Shown here: one piece after another, positions 1-7,494 of the stretch
Numbering within the stretch: position 1 is the first letter of the stretch
Layout: the number at the start of each line of letters is the position of its first letter
Assembly (NCBI GenBank): GCA_964467785.1
Contig: CAYXVB010000070.1
Span: 1 to 18,108 of the forward strand
Origin: CAYXVB01 sp964467785
GTDB taxonomy: Bacteria; Bdellovibrionota; UBA1018
Direction of reading: 5' to 3'
DNA: 18,108 nucleotides
The notes under the pieces: model-generated
Told to the model about the DNA's origin: nothing
What the model saw: only the letters and a program-made list of their open reading frames with translations
The model's database searches: none
Position numbers and translations under genes: made by a program

Positions 1-2351
1 GTGCCCTTCAAGTAATGAGACTGCTTTTGAAGCAGCTCAGCCACTTGATCGAACCACCCCTCCACCTTCGCAACAGTGTCGGCAGTGGCGAAGCGGAGGG
101 TGCGGGGTGCGTCTCCCTGCGCAGCTCGCGCAGCGTCTGCAATCTCCTCCCGAACAATCCGCTTGTACCAATCAGGAAAGAGGAGGCGGAGGGCGTCGGC
201 GGACTTCCCCTGCTCGTGCGCGCGAATATCTCGTTCGGCCTCTTGCACTCTCAGACGCGCTTCCCTGATCTGCGGGGTCAGACGGCCAACAGCGTCGTTT
301 CGGCGCTCCATAGCCGCACGCCACATCGGCCCGGAAGCATCTTGCCCTAGCTGTTGGGCGCGGTCCATCGCAGCGCCGAGAGCCTCTTGCTCGGCCTCCA
401 TTTGATCGGTGAGGTCGCGAACTTTGCCTTGTCGCGCTTCAAGCTCTTTCCTCAGTGCCGCTTCCGCTTCGGGCGTCAGCACTTTCCCCGCCTTCTGCAC
501 CAGGTCGCTCTGCACCTCCACCACATGTCGAATGCCGCCTTCGTCAAACGAGCGGGTGTGCGCAAAGTAGTTGGGGTCGGAGAAGTGATTTGCGATGCCT
601 GTGGCAATGGGAGATCGCCAGATGAGCGTGCGCGCTGGCTGACCACCTTCTCGCATGAGCTCCAGCGTGTCGAGGCCCTCCATACGCGCTTGCGGAAGCG
701 CGTCGGGGTCCGGCACCAAACGATCGATCTGGTCAAGGCCGTATGTAGCGTACTCTTCGCTCGGCTTCGCCCTGAGCTCAAAGTCCCCCGTCGCCGCCTT
801 GAAGCCGCCCACCAGCTCCTTGGCGGTGATCCTCTCCCTTCCCTCAATGATCTTCTCGAAGATCGCTCGTTCCGCTGTCGGCGCCCCGCTCTTCCCGAGC
901 TCCTGCCGTAGCTGCTTCACCGAGTAGTCCCACGTGCTGCCGGACCTCTCGTTCAGCCTTTCTAGGAACCTCGACGTGTAGCGGAGCCTCCCGTGAATCG
1001 CCCCGAGCGGGGTTGCGTCGGGCAGCTTCGCCAGCGCCCCGATCGTCAGGAACCCCATCGCCTTGGCGGCGTCATTGTCCTTGTTGCGGACGACGAGGGA
1101 GAGCAACTCCGGCCCACCGCCCCACCAGATCATGGGGGCACCTTGTGGCTCGAGCATGACTTCGAGATCCCTCGCCGCGGCGTCGATCAGAGCGAGGGTT
1201 TCTTTCGGCGCCCCCCTATCCGCAAGGTCCATGCGGAGGGAGTCGATCTTCTGGATTGCCGACGGGCCGGCGGTGGCGACCTCCTCGAGGCGCGCGCGGA
1301 AGGGATCGCCCTTGGGAACCACCTCCTTCAAAGCGTCGATGCGCTTCGAGAAGGGGATTGCCGCCGCCATAGCAAGGGAGGCAGAGTCCTCGTCGCCATT
1401 GGAGAGAGCATAAGCAGCCACCCCAACGCCGGCGGCAGCCGCGAGAGGCTTGCCGTACTCGTCCACCATCCCAGCCTTCTTCAAGGTCGGGTACTTCTTC
1501 TTGAAAGATTCGCTCGCTTTCGGGGCTGGCACTTCCTCCTTCTCGAACGCCGACATGATGTCGGAAGGGCTCGCCTTGTGAAGGCTGGTCGGCGGCTTCC
1601 CTTGCGCAGCCATCGCCTCCTCGAACTGCTTCGCCATGGCCTTCGGCATCGGGCCTTTGCCGTCCCAGCGAGCCGTCATCTTGTTAAGGCCCTTCGCCGC
1701 AAACCGGGAGAAGATTGCGTTGACGAGGAGGTGAGCTTCGCCGGAAGTGATCGCTCCGCCGGTCGCCTCGGAAACGCCCTCCGCTCCGCCCTTGATTGCG
1801 TCGGTGACCTTCCCCATGAGGCGGTCGAGGGTGGTGGGCTCTCCCTGCCCAGCGATGGCATTGATGATGGTGGTGAGGGGGCGGTAGGCAGCCCCAACCG
1901 TCTTGCTGTGCTCCGCTCCAACCTCCTCGGCGAACGAGTCGGCGCCTTCCCTCGAATATCCGTTCCCCATTGCCCAGGCCTTGGCGGCCGCCGTAGCGAC
2001 GGTTGTGCCGATCATCCCCACCATCTCGGTCGTCGCGAACTCGGGAAGCTGGACGGCCGCCCGAATCGGCTGGAGGGAGAAGGCGCGGTCAGCGAACCGA
2101 GAAGCTTGACGGTAGTCCGCCGGCGGAGAGGTGTGGGAAGGGAGAGGAGTCCCCTTCTCCGCCGCCGAGATTCGAGCAGCCGTCCGAGAAAGGAAGTTCG
2201 GCGTCGATTCCGGCGCGGGGTCTTGGGGAGCTTGCTCTCTCGGCTTCGCGTTCGCGGGGGCAGGAGTTACGCCAACCGAAGGAGCAAAGTCCTTCCAGGG
2301 TCCGTCGGCGGTCTCAGCCGGCTTGAAGTCCTCCCATGGACCGCCGCTCAT
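1..2351 (-). CDS. Large ejection-type / polyvalent virion protein, 3' end cut by window edge
   Basis: Read by hand from the ATG at 2351 to base 1 without a stop (at least 783 residues), so the C-terminus lies outside the window. The start overlaps the preceding stop by 4 nt (ATGA). The N-terminus carries two copies of a GPW(E/K)DF motif (residues 4-9 and 17-22), which from memory is common at the start of very large phage virion proteins. The middle is Ala/Lys/Glu-rich and helical, with a hydrophobic Ala/Val patch near residues 310-325 and an odd IWWGGGPE stretch around 408-415. Towards the edge comes FAHTRSF and, at 609-617, HVVEVQSDL. This matches a module I know as (E/V)xQSD in phage and plasmid polyvalent proteins, whose function is uncharacterised to my knowledge. 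A charged coiled coil follows (about 620-740). It is third in a run of three ejection-type genes, so its position matches P22 gp16. The ejection role is inferred from position; no enzyme activity is shown. Confidence 0.8.
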   Translation of the reverse strand, partial: MSGGPWEDFKPAETADGPWKDFAPSVGVTPAPANAKPREQAPQDPAPESTPNFLSRTAARISAAEKGTPLPSHTSPPADYRQASRFADRAFSLQPIRAAVQLPEFATTEMVGMIGTTVATAAAKAWAMGNGYSREGADSFAEEVGAEHSKTVGAAYRPLTTIINAIAGQGEPTTLDRLMGKVTDAIKGGAEGVSEATGGAITSGEAHLLVNAIFSRFAAKGLNKMTARWDGKGPMPKAMAKQFEEAMAAQGKPPTSLHKASPSDIMSAFEKEEVPAPKASESFKKKYPTLKKAGMVDEYGKPLAAAAGVGVAAYALSNGDEDSASLAMAAAIPFSKRIDALKEVVPKGDPFRARLEEVATAGPSAIQKIDSLRMDLADRGAPKETLALIDAAARDLEVMLEPQGAPMIWWGGGPELLSLVVRNKDNDAAKAMGFLTIGALAKLPDATPLGAIHGRLRYTSRFLERLNERSGSTWDYSVKQLRQELGKSGAPTAERAIFEKIIEGRERITAKELVGGFKAATGDFELRAKPSEEYATYGLDQIDRLVPDPDALPQARMEGLDTLELMREGGQPARTLIWRSPIATGIANHFSDPNYFAHTRSFDEGGIRHVVEVQSDLVQKAGKVLTPEAEAALRKELEARQGKVRDLTDQMEAEQEALGAAMDRAQQLGQDASGPMWRAAMERRNDAVGRLTPQIREARLRVQEAERDIRAHEQGKSADALRLLFPDWYKRIVREEIADAARAAQGDAPRTLRFATADTVAKVEGWFDQVAELLQKQSHYLKG

Positions 2352-3472
2352 TTGACCGCCTCCCAGCTCTCTTGCTTCGACGGATCACCCCCCTTGAAGC
2401 GGAAACCCCGACGAACTTCTCCAACCTTCGGGCCATCGCCCACTGCGGGGGGCGTATACCCTCCCCTCTCTCCCACCCCCACCCCGAGAATCTTCCTCGG
2501 CTTCCGGCCCACCGACTTCTGCGATTCCTGGTACGCCCGCGTCCAAGCTTCCGCCTCGGTGAGCGCCTGGTTGTTCTTCCTCATCACGTTCGCCAGAGAG
2601 GCGACGTCGCGTGCGAACGCTGTGAACTCCACGTCATCTTCGATCGCTTCGTTGACGCCGAGAATGGAGAGGTGAGCTTTCGCTCCTGCGATTTGGCGGT
2701 CTGTCGGCGTCGCGACGTCTTTGCCGCCTGCCTTCTCTTTCGCGGCCTCGAGTCTCGCTCGGAGGTCGAAGGACTGCTTCTTCAGCGCCCGGTTGAACTC
2801 ATCCATCCGAGCCCTCCGCCGCGCCTCCTCAAGTCGAAGCTTCTCGAGCATATCTCGATGGGCTTCGGCGCCAACCTCCTTCTGCCCCACTCCCATGTCG
2901 TGAAGCATCCGAATCGCCACAGGTCCGTGTTGGGCTATCGCAGCCTCGACGGCCGCGGCCCGAGCCTCGGCGCCCGGCAGCCCTTGTGCTTGCTGGAGGA
3001 ACATCTGCCGAGCGAACGCGAGCTGGGTTGAGTCCTTCGGGTCCCTGACGGAAGCGTAGGAATTTGCCAGGATTTTGTCGTAGGCTTCGGCTACCTTGAC
3101 GGATCGATCGGCGGCTTGGGCGCGGTAGTACTCCTCCATGCCGGCGCGCTGGCCAGCTTGCTCCGCGAGGGCGAATGCGCGCTCGGCGCCTTGGAGCCCG
3201 CCAGCCTTCATCGACATCATTCCGAGCTCGATGAGGTTTTCTTGCTGCGTCGCCCCAGGCTTCGGCGTCCACCCTCTTGCCATGTCCATGAGGGAGCGGT
3301 CTTTCTGGGCGCGAAGCTCCGCTTCCCCCGCTTGGGCTCGCTGGAGTCTCGCCAGGCTCTGCGCATGCTCGATCTGCGATGGGGCTTGGGCGGCCTCGAT
3401 GTCCATTCTCTGGGCCGTGACCATCGGCCCGAGGGCCGCTTGGCCCAGTTCCATCGGTTGGATGCCTGGCAT
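2348..3472 (-). CDS. Coiled-coil virion protein, putative DNA-ejection protein (P22 gp20-like position)
   Basis: A protein of 374 residues, almost entirely predicted helix and rich in Ala, Gln, Glu and Arg. Long charged heptad-like stretches run from about 20-60 and 200-250 (for example LEEARRRARMDEFNRAL). The C-terminal 50 residues are Gly/Pro/Lys-rich and probably disordered. It has no signal peptide or membrane segment. The start at 3472 is preceded by CGGAGGG at good spacing and lies 1 nt after the previous stop; the stop overlaps the next start by 4 nt. Composition and place (after the tail hub and a Gly-rich protein, before a very large protein) fit a pilot or internal virion protein released with the DNA. 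I do not recognise a named domain, so the role is inferred from context. It could instead be another internal capsid protein. Confidence 0.75.
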   Translation of the reverse strand: MPGIQPMELGQAALGPMVTAQRMDIEAAQAPSQIEHAQSLARLQRAQAGEAELRAQKDRSLMDMARGWTPKPGATQQENLIELGMMSMKAGGLQGAERAFALAEQAGQRAGMEEYYRAQAADRSVKVAEAYDKILANSYASVRDPKDSTQLAFARQMFLQQAQGLPGAEARAAAVEAAIAQHGPVAIRMLHDMGVGQKEVGAEAHRDMLEKLRLEEARRRARMDEFNRALKKQSFDLRARLEAAKEKAGGKDVATPTDRQIAGAKAHLSILGVNEAIEDDVEFTAFARDVASLANVMRKNNQALTEAEAWTRAYQESQKSVGRKPRKILGVGVGERGGYTPPAVGDGPKVGEVRRGFRFKGGDPSKQESWEAVK

Positions 3473-3473
3473 G

Positions 3474-4373
3474 TTACGGCCCTCCGATCAGACCGGAGCC
3501 GAGCAACCCGAGGGTCGACAGACTTCCGTAAGTCGCCCCCATCTTGTTGGCGGCTCGCTGCTGCTGCTCGAGGTACATCTGGTGGTAGAGTTCCGCCGAC
3601 TTTCCTGCAACGGCTTGCGCCATCATCGGGGAGCCTTGGTAGCCGCCGGCCCGAGCCTGACGCATGGCGCTCTCCATCATGTTGGCGTACATGGGGTGGG
3701 AGGTCACGTCGATCGGGCGGTTCGCCGCGCGCTGGGCTGCGAGGGTATTGTAGAGCCCATACGCCCCCATGCCAAGTCGATAGAAGTCCTTCGCGCCCAT
3801 CGAGGCGTAGCGACGCTTGGCCCAGTCCGTCAAGGAGTCGAAGAACCCGTTGCCCGTTGGTGCAACGGAGTTTCCGCCACCGGCGAAAGATTCTGGGGCA
3901 TACCCCCAGGCGGCTGCGTCGCCAAGGTACGCTCCGCTATCGAAGCCTCCGACGTAGCCAGGGTCATACCCAGCAGCGGCGTAGTCGCCGGTATAGCCAG
4001 CGCCCAGAGCGCTTTGGGTTCCGTAGCCTCCGCCGGCGGCACCATACCCATCAACGAGGCCGTACCCTTCCGCGCCGGACCCGACGCCTGAGTAGCCAGC
4101 AGTCCCTGCGGCGGCTCCTTCGCCATACGAAGCGAGCGCCGGCGCCGCGAAGGCCGCCCCCACGATCGTTCCGGCAGCGCGCCCATACTGCCGCTTCTGC
4201 GGGTCTTGGCTCTCCTTCGTTCCGCCGCCGATGACGTCCCCTACCCCCACACCACTGCCGTATGGGTTCCAGGAATAGTCTCCGCTGAAGCCACCTCGAA
4301 TGCCCTCGATGACGGCTTCGGGGGACCCAGGAATCTTGGCGAGTTCGTTAAACGCGCGAGAGAAGAAATCCAT
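3474..4373 (-). CDS. Gly/Ala/Tyr-rich internal virion protein, putative ejection protein (P22 gp7-like position)
   Basis: A protein of 299 residues with strongly biased composition. Residues 66-84 are an Ala-rich hydrophobic segment (AAGTIVGAAFAAPALASYG) that could enter a membrane. Residues 82-167 are almost only Gly, Ala, Tyr, Ser and Asp, with recurring GYG, AGY and GGY steps. The C-terminal half (about 180-299) returns to a normal helical composition, with Met- and Gln-rich stretches such as YHQMYLEQQQRAANK. The ATG at 4373 follows TAGGAG with 5-6 nt spacing. It is the first of three consecutive genes in the place where P22-like phages encode their ejection proteins. That role is inferred from order and composition; no sequence signature proves it. 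Confidence 0.75.
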   Translation of the reverse strand: MDFFSRAFNELAKIPGSPEAVIEGIRGGFSGDYSWNPYGSGVGVGDVIGGGTKESQDPQKRQYGRAAGTIVGAAFAAPALASYGEGAAAGTAGYSGVGSGAEGYGLVDGYGAAGGGYGTQSALGAGYTGDYAAAGYDPGYVGGFDSGAYLGDAAAWGYAPESFAGGGNSVAPTGNGFFDSLTDWAKRRYASMGAKDFYRLGMGAYGLYNTLAAQRAANRPIDVTSHPMYANMMESAMRQARAGGYQGSPMMAQAVAGKSAELYHQMYLEQQQRAANKMGATYGSLSTLGLLGSGLIGGP

Positions 4374-4381
4374 CTCGACTC

Positions 4382-4735
4382 CTACGGGGGCGTCGGCCCC
4401 AGAATGGTTGTGACCAGCGTCCCAGAGGTGTCGATCTGGATTCGCCAGTAGTTTACTCCGCCTGTATCTCGAAGGACGATACCGTCGGTCAGTTGATCCG
4501 AGAGGTACCTGTGGCTCAGTTCGGTGAGGTGATAATGCTCGTCAGTGATGCCGCCGAGCAGCCCCTCGAGTTTTTCGTGGTCCAGCGCCCCACCGAGGGT
4601 GAAGCCCATCTTGGTGAAGGTGTTCGCCATGTCGATGAACCAGCGAAGCCAGATCGGGCTGAACACCACCTGCTTGGTGGTCTTGTCCTCTTCCAGGGGA
4701 AGGGTATAGGTCGGCGGCGTCGGGAAGTTTGCCAT
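4382..4735 (-). CDS. Small tail fibre/spike-associated protein
   Basis: A protein of 117 residues. The N-terminal half contains PIWLRWFIDMANTF, a conserved-looking amphipathic segment. The second half contains GGITDEHYHLTE followed by a short beta-rich end (VNYWRIQIDTSGTLV). The GG-x3-E-x-YHLT pattern is, from memory, frequent in phage tail-fibre and spike proteins near their attachment region. I chose the ATG at 4735, which overlaps the preceding TGA by one base; a GTG one codon earlier (4738) overlaps it by four. An AGGGG lies 7 nt before the ATG but only 4 nt before the GTG. It directly follows the gp10-like tail hub, so it may anchor a fibre or plug to the tail. A receptor-binding role is not shown: the protein is too short to be a whole fibre. 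Confidence 0.75.
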   Translation of the reverse strand: MANFPTPPTYTLPLEEDKTTKQVVFSPIWLRWFIDMANTFTKMGFTLGGALDHEKLEGLLGGITDEHYHLTELSHRYLSDQLTDGIVLRDTGGVNYWRIQIDTSGTLVTTILGPTPP

Positions 4736-6120
4736 CACGCAGCCCCTACGTCGAGGACGAGTTCGATCTGCTTGGCCCGAAAAGGAGCGTTCGCGACGTG
4801 GGTGAAGCGGAAGGCGCGCTTCTTGAAGCTTCCCAAGTCCGTCACCGTCGGGTCCTCGGTGGAAAGGTCCAGGATCTGGCCGTGCTCCACCCAGGTCTGG
4901 TAGTCGTCGTCGCTGTACTCGACTTTGAGGGTTGACGCTTCAGCCTGGTCGCCGACGAAGTTCATCTTGGGGAGGGTTTTGTACGCCCGTGTCCCTCCAT
5001 CGAAGTTCGGCGTCTGGATGACGACAGGGAAGGGGACGCCATCGTCCCGATACGAGGTGATCTGCAGCTCGTACAGGTCCCCGTTGGTACGGTGCTGGAA
5101 GAGGACTTGGTTCCCGTTGCTGATGGTGGAGAAGGCGTAGGGAAGGTAGAACCCATCCGGCGTCTCCCACTGGTACCAGAACTTCGAGGTGATGTCGTAC
5201 ACCAGGGTGAGGTTGGAGTTCGCTATCGTCACGCCGTAGAAGCGGTGGCCAGCGACCTTCGCGGCCCAGGAGTACACATCGCCGGAGTAGTCGCCCGCGG
5301 CAAGCAGCCTCTCGATGGCAGGAGTCGAGACGGGCTGAGCCTTCACGCTCGAGATGAGGATGACGGTGACGCTTCCCTCGCGGGTACGGCCCACCCACAT
5401 CAGCTCACCGCCGACATCGCACACCGTCCTGCCATCGACGGTCCCGTAGTTGATCTTCGCGCCTGGGACGGATGCGAGGGGAGAAACCCCCGCCGGGTTC
5501 GCAGCGTCGTAGAAAAGCTCGGTGTAGTACTCCTTCACCACGAGGAGGTACGAGAGGTGCTTCTGGAGCGACATCGGATCGTCGGACTCCATGCGAGCGA
5601 GGATGAAGTTCGAGGCGTTCCACACAGCGGCGTTGTCTGCGTCGGAGTTCCAGAGGCGGGAGGAATGGTCCACCAGGCAGATGTAACCGTTTAGGTAGGC
5701 GCAGTAAGGGAGCCAGCTCGTGCCGACCGTGGCCTGGATTGCCGCCGTCACATCGACGAGGACCTCGGAGAGGTCGACCGTGTACCCGCTTGTTCCGTTG
5801 GTGAGGAACAGGACGGCGCTGGCGCCGATCGTCGGGACGAAGCGGTAAGAGCCGGCGTTCTCCACCGAGCCGAGGGAATTCCCATCCTTGTAGATGGTGC
5901 CGCCACGAACCAGGTAGATGCTGGTCTTCCACTTGAAGATGCCGCGAGCAGTGGCTGACGACCCCTGGCTGACGAGCGCGAACCCAGGGCGCTTATACAC
6001 GAAGATTTCGTTCTCGGAGATCTGCTCCGAAAACGCATTCACCAGCTTCGGGTCGGTCGTGAGCGACTCGTACCTCGCGCCAAGTGGCGAGGCGAGAGGG
6101 AGGTTGATCGACTTCGTCAT
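4735..6120 (-). CDS. P22 gp10-like packaged DNA stabilization / tail hub protein
   Basis: A protein of 461 residues, close to the 472 of P22 gp10. In P22, gp10 forms the hexameric tail hub below gp4 and keeps packaged DNA from leaking. The N-terminus has the family pattern: a short leader, LVNAFSEQ, then a YKRPGF segment before repeated beta strands (GIFKWKTSIYLVRGGTIYKDG). The middle looks like propeller blades, with repeated W/Y-containing strands (LWNSDADNAAVWNASNF, LMWVGRTREGSVTVI, KFWYQWETPDGFYL). The C-terminus is a beta domain (VEYSDDDYQTW). The start overlaps the gp4-like stop by 4 nt, and gp4-then-gp10 is the order in P22-like phages. The family call rests on remembered pattern, length and synteny. 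Confidence 0.86.
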   Translation of the reverse strand: MTKSINLPLASPLGARYESLTTDPKLVNAFSEQISENEIFVYKRPGFALVSQGSSATARGIFKWKTSIYLVRGGTIYKDGNSLGSVENAGSYRFVPTIGASAVLFLTNGTSGYTVDLSEVLVDVTAAIQATVGTSWLPYCAYLNGYICLVDHSSRLWNSDADNAAVWNASNFILARMESDDPMSLQKHLSYLLVVKEYYTELFYDAANPAGVSPLASVPGAKINYGTVDGRTVCDVGGELMWVGRTREGSVTVILISSVKAQPVSTPAIERLLAAGDYSGDVYSWAAKVAGHRFYGVTIANSNLTLVYDITSKFWYQWETPDGFYLPYAFSTISNGNQVLFQHRTNGDLYELQITSYRDDGVPFPVVIQTPNFDGGTRAYKTLPKMNFVGDQAEASTLKVEYSDDDYQTWVEHGQILDLSTEDPTVTDLGSFKKRAFRFTHVANAPFRAKQIELVLDVGAA

Positions 6121-6818
6121 GCGAACCGGCTCGGGGGAGCCGCCTGATGCGAAGGTTGGAAGTAGGTGGACCCGTCTTCGACGTCCCAGCCATCGAGGGC
6201 GGCCTTGGCTATCGCCGCGTTGTTCTGGGCGCGAATGATGACGGCCTCGGGCATGCCGGTGGCGAGGTCAGCGGCGAGGGCCCATCGGAGGTAGATAACC
6301 CACTCGGGCGGAAACCCAGTCCCCTCTGAGATGTACGTTGGGTTGGTGGCTTGCTTGTGGAGGACCACCAGCACCTTGCCCCCCGCGGCGGAGGTGTCGG
6401 GAACGTTCCAGAGGTGAAGGTTCAGCCGGTCCGCAAGCTTCTCGGGGAAGAAGCTGTTGACCGAACCCTCTTGATCGCGGTTCGCGAGGCGTGACCACTC
6501 CTCCCGCGAAAGCATGGTGAGGGGGCGGAGATTCCCAGACGTGCCCCGGTAGGTCGCTTGCTTGACCCTCATGGGCCTTGTCATTGCGGCGTCTCCGCCG
6601 GGCATGAACGAATAGAGCTGCTGGCTGGCGACCAGCGTCAGCTCGTACTCGTGCTCGAGCCAGAGGCGAAGGCCCTGCGTCTGCTCGAGGTTGATGATGT
6701 CGTTGAGGCGATCGAGGCCGTCAAGGTACTGCGTGGGGGTAGGAACACCGCCGCGCGGGAGCTTCGAGGCGTCGACGTAAGCCTTTTCGATCACATACTT
6801 GGCGGTGTTGAGACTCAC
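6117..6818 (-). CDS. P22 gp4-like head-tail adaptor / tail accessory factor
   Basis: A protein of 233 residues, longer than P22 gp4 (166). It begins with a helical region of family type (AKYVIEKAYVDAS, YLDGLDRLNDIINLEQTQGLRLW), then strands typical of the family (YELTLVASQQLYSF, then PMRVKQATYR). A helical end follows (PPEWVIYLRWALAADLATGM) with a Pro/Ala tail. gp4-type proteins bind under the portal ring after packaging and provide the platform for gp10. The start is GTG at 6818, overlapping the previous TGA (GTGA), with AAAGGGGAAG just upstream. The next gene is gp10-like with an ATGA overlap, which supports joint translation of two parts of the same tail machine. Confidence 0.85.
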   Translation of the reverse strand: MSLNTAKYVIEKAYVDASKLPRGGVPTPTQYLDGLDRLNDIINLEQTQGLRLWLEHEYELTLVASQQLYSFMPGGDAAMTRPMRVKQATYRGTSGNLRPLTMLSREEWSRLANRDQEGSVNSFFPEKLADRLNLHLWNVPDTSAAGGKVLVVLHKQATNPTYISEGTGFPPEWVIYLRWALAADLATGMPEAVIIRAQNNAAIAKAALDGWDVEDGSTYFQPSHQAAPPSRFA

Positions 6819-7087
6819 TTACTTCCCCTTTCGATCAGTCGATCGAGCTTCGCTTCGATTGTGTCGAGCCTGGCGTTGATCCTGGCATCGACATCTTTGG
6901 CGTCGGACGTCACCTTCTCGATGCGCAGATCGCTGTGGAGCCTCTGGGCCTTGAGGACTTCTACGTCCTTCTTGATGTCTGCGATGAACCAGAGGCCGGA
7001 GATGCCGTACACCAGAAGTGTTACGATGATGCCAATCGGGATGCGCCTGTCGAGATGCCAGCCTCCGTCTTCTTCTTCTTTTCGCAT
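6815..7087 (-). CDS. Single-pass membrane protein with C-terminal coiled coil
   Basis: A protein of 90 residues. The N-terminus is charged (MRKEEEDGGWHLDRR). One hydrophobic helix follows at about 16-36 (IPIGIIVTLLVYGISGLWFI), then a charged helical tail with heptad-like spacing to the end (DIKKDVEVLKAQ, INARLDTIEAKLDRLIE). The start at 7087 follows a G-rich stretch (GGGGGCGG) and lies 11 nt after the previous stop; the stop overlaps the gp4-like start. It has no cysteine lipobox, so it is not an obvious outer spanin, and no second membrane span. A holin-like or i-spanin-like lysis role, or a membrane-associated virion part, are all possible. I do not recognise the family for certain. Confidence 0.75.
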   Translation of the reverse strand: MRKEEEDGGWHLDRRIPIGIIVTLLVYGISGLWFIADIKKDVEVLKAQRLHSDLRIEKVTSDAKDVDARINARLDTIEAKLDRLIERGSK

Positions 7088-7098
7088 GGCCGCCCCCG

Positions 7099-7482
7099 TC
7101 AGATCTTTTTCGCCTTGACCAGCACGGAGTAGCTCACGGTGCCCGAGGCATAGCCGAGGGTCTTGATGAGCAGGTCTCCGTTCCAGCCAGACGAGCGAGG
7201 ATTCGGCAGGCCGCCGAACTCGCAAAGGCAGATCTGGCCGGAATCGACCAGGCACAAGGCTTCGTCGTCGGTCGTCGCGTCCCAGGAGAGGATCACCTGC
7301 AGGGGCGACGTGACGCTGAAGGCGACTTCATCGAGGATCAGGTCGGTGGCCGCCGGAGCAAGGGCCGATACATCGATGAGGGCAGTCGAGGCGAGGTTGC
7401 TCGTATCGAGCACCCCCGTCGCGAGCACCGTGACGTTCCTGTCGCCATCCAGAATCGTCTGGATCGCGGTCTTGTTCGCCAT
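7099..7482 (-). CDS. Conserved phage structural-type protein
   Basis: A protein of 127 residues that is nearly all beta. It starts with a short helical leader (MANKTAIQTILDGDRN), then alternating strands: VTVLATGVLDTSN, LDEVAFSVTSPLQVILSWDA, and an end GWNGDLLIKTLGYASGTVSY. This combination (DGDRN leader, a SVTSPLQVILSWDAT strand, GD-hydrophobic-GYASGT) resembles a small protein I remember from environmental podovirus-type genomes, where it is left as hypothetical. It has no catalytic motif, signal or membrane segment. AGGGAGAG precedes the ATG at 7482, which lies 12 nt after the preceding stop. Its place between capsid and tail-adaptor genes suggests a virion part such as a head decoration or neck protein. 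That role is inferred from context only. Confidence 0.78.
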   Translation of the reverse strand: MANKTAIQTILDGDRNVTVLATGVLDTSNLASTALIDVSALAPAATDLILDEVAFSVTSPLQVILSWDATTDDEALCLVDSGQICLCEFGGLPNPRSSGWNGDLLIKTLGYASGTVSYSVLVKAKKI

Positions 7483-7494
7483 GATGCTCTCCCT

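Noticed and set aside
993..2675. A 560-residue open frame on the plus strand
   Set aside because: It runs antisense through the large virion protein and into the next gene; composition is Arg/Gly/Leu-rich as typical of shadow frames.
7088..7255. Longer N-terminus for the membrane protein
   Set aside because: The extension lies inside the previous gene and reads as a shadow; the ATG at 7087 follows the stop of that gene.
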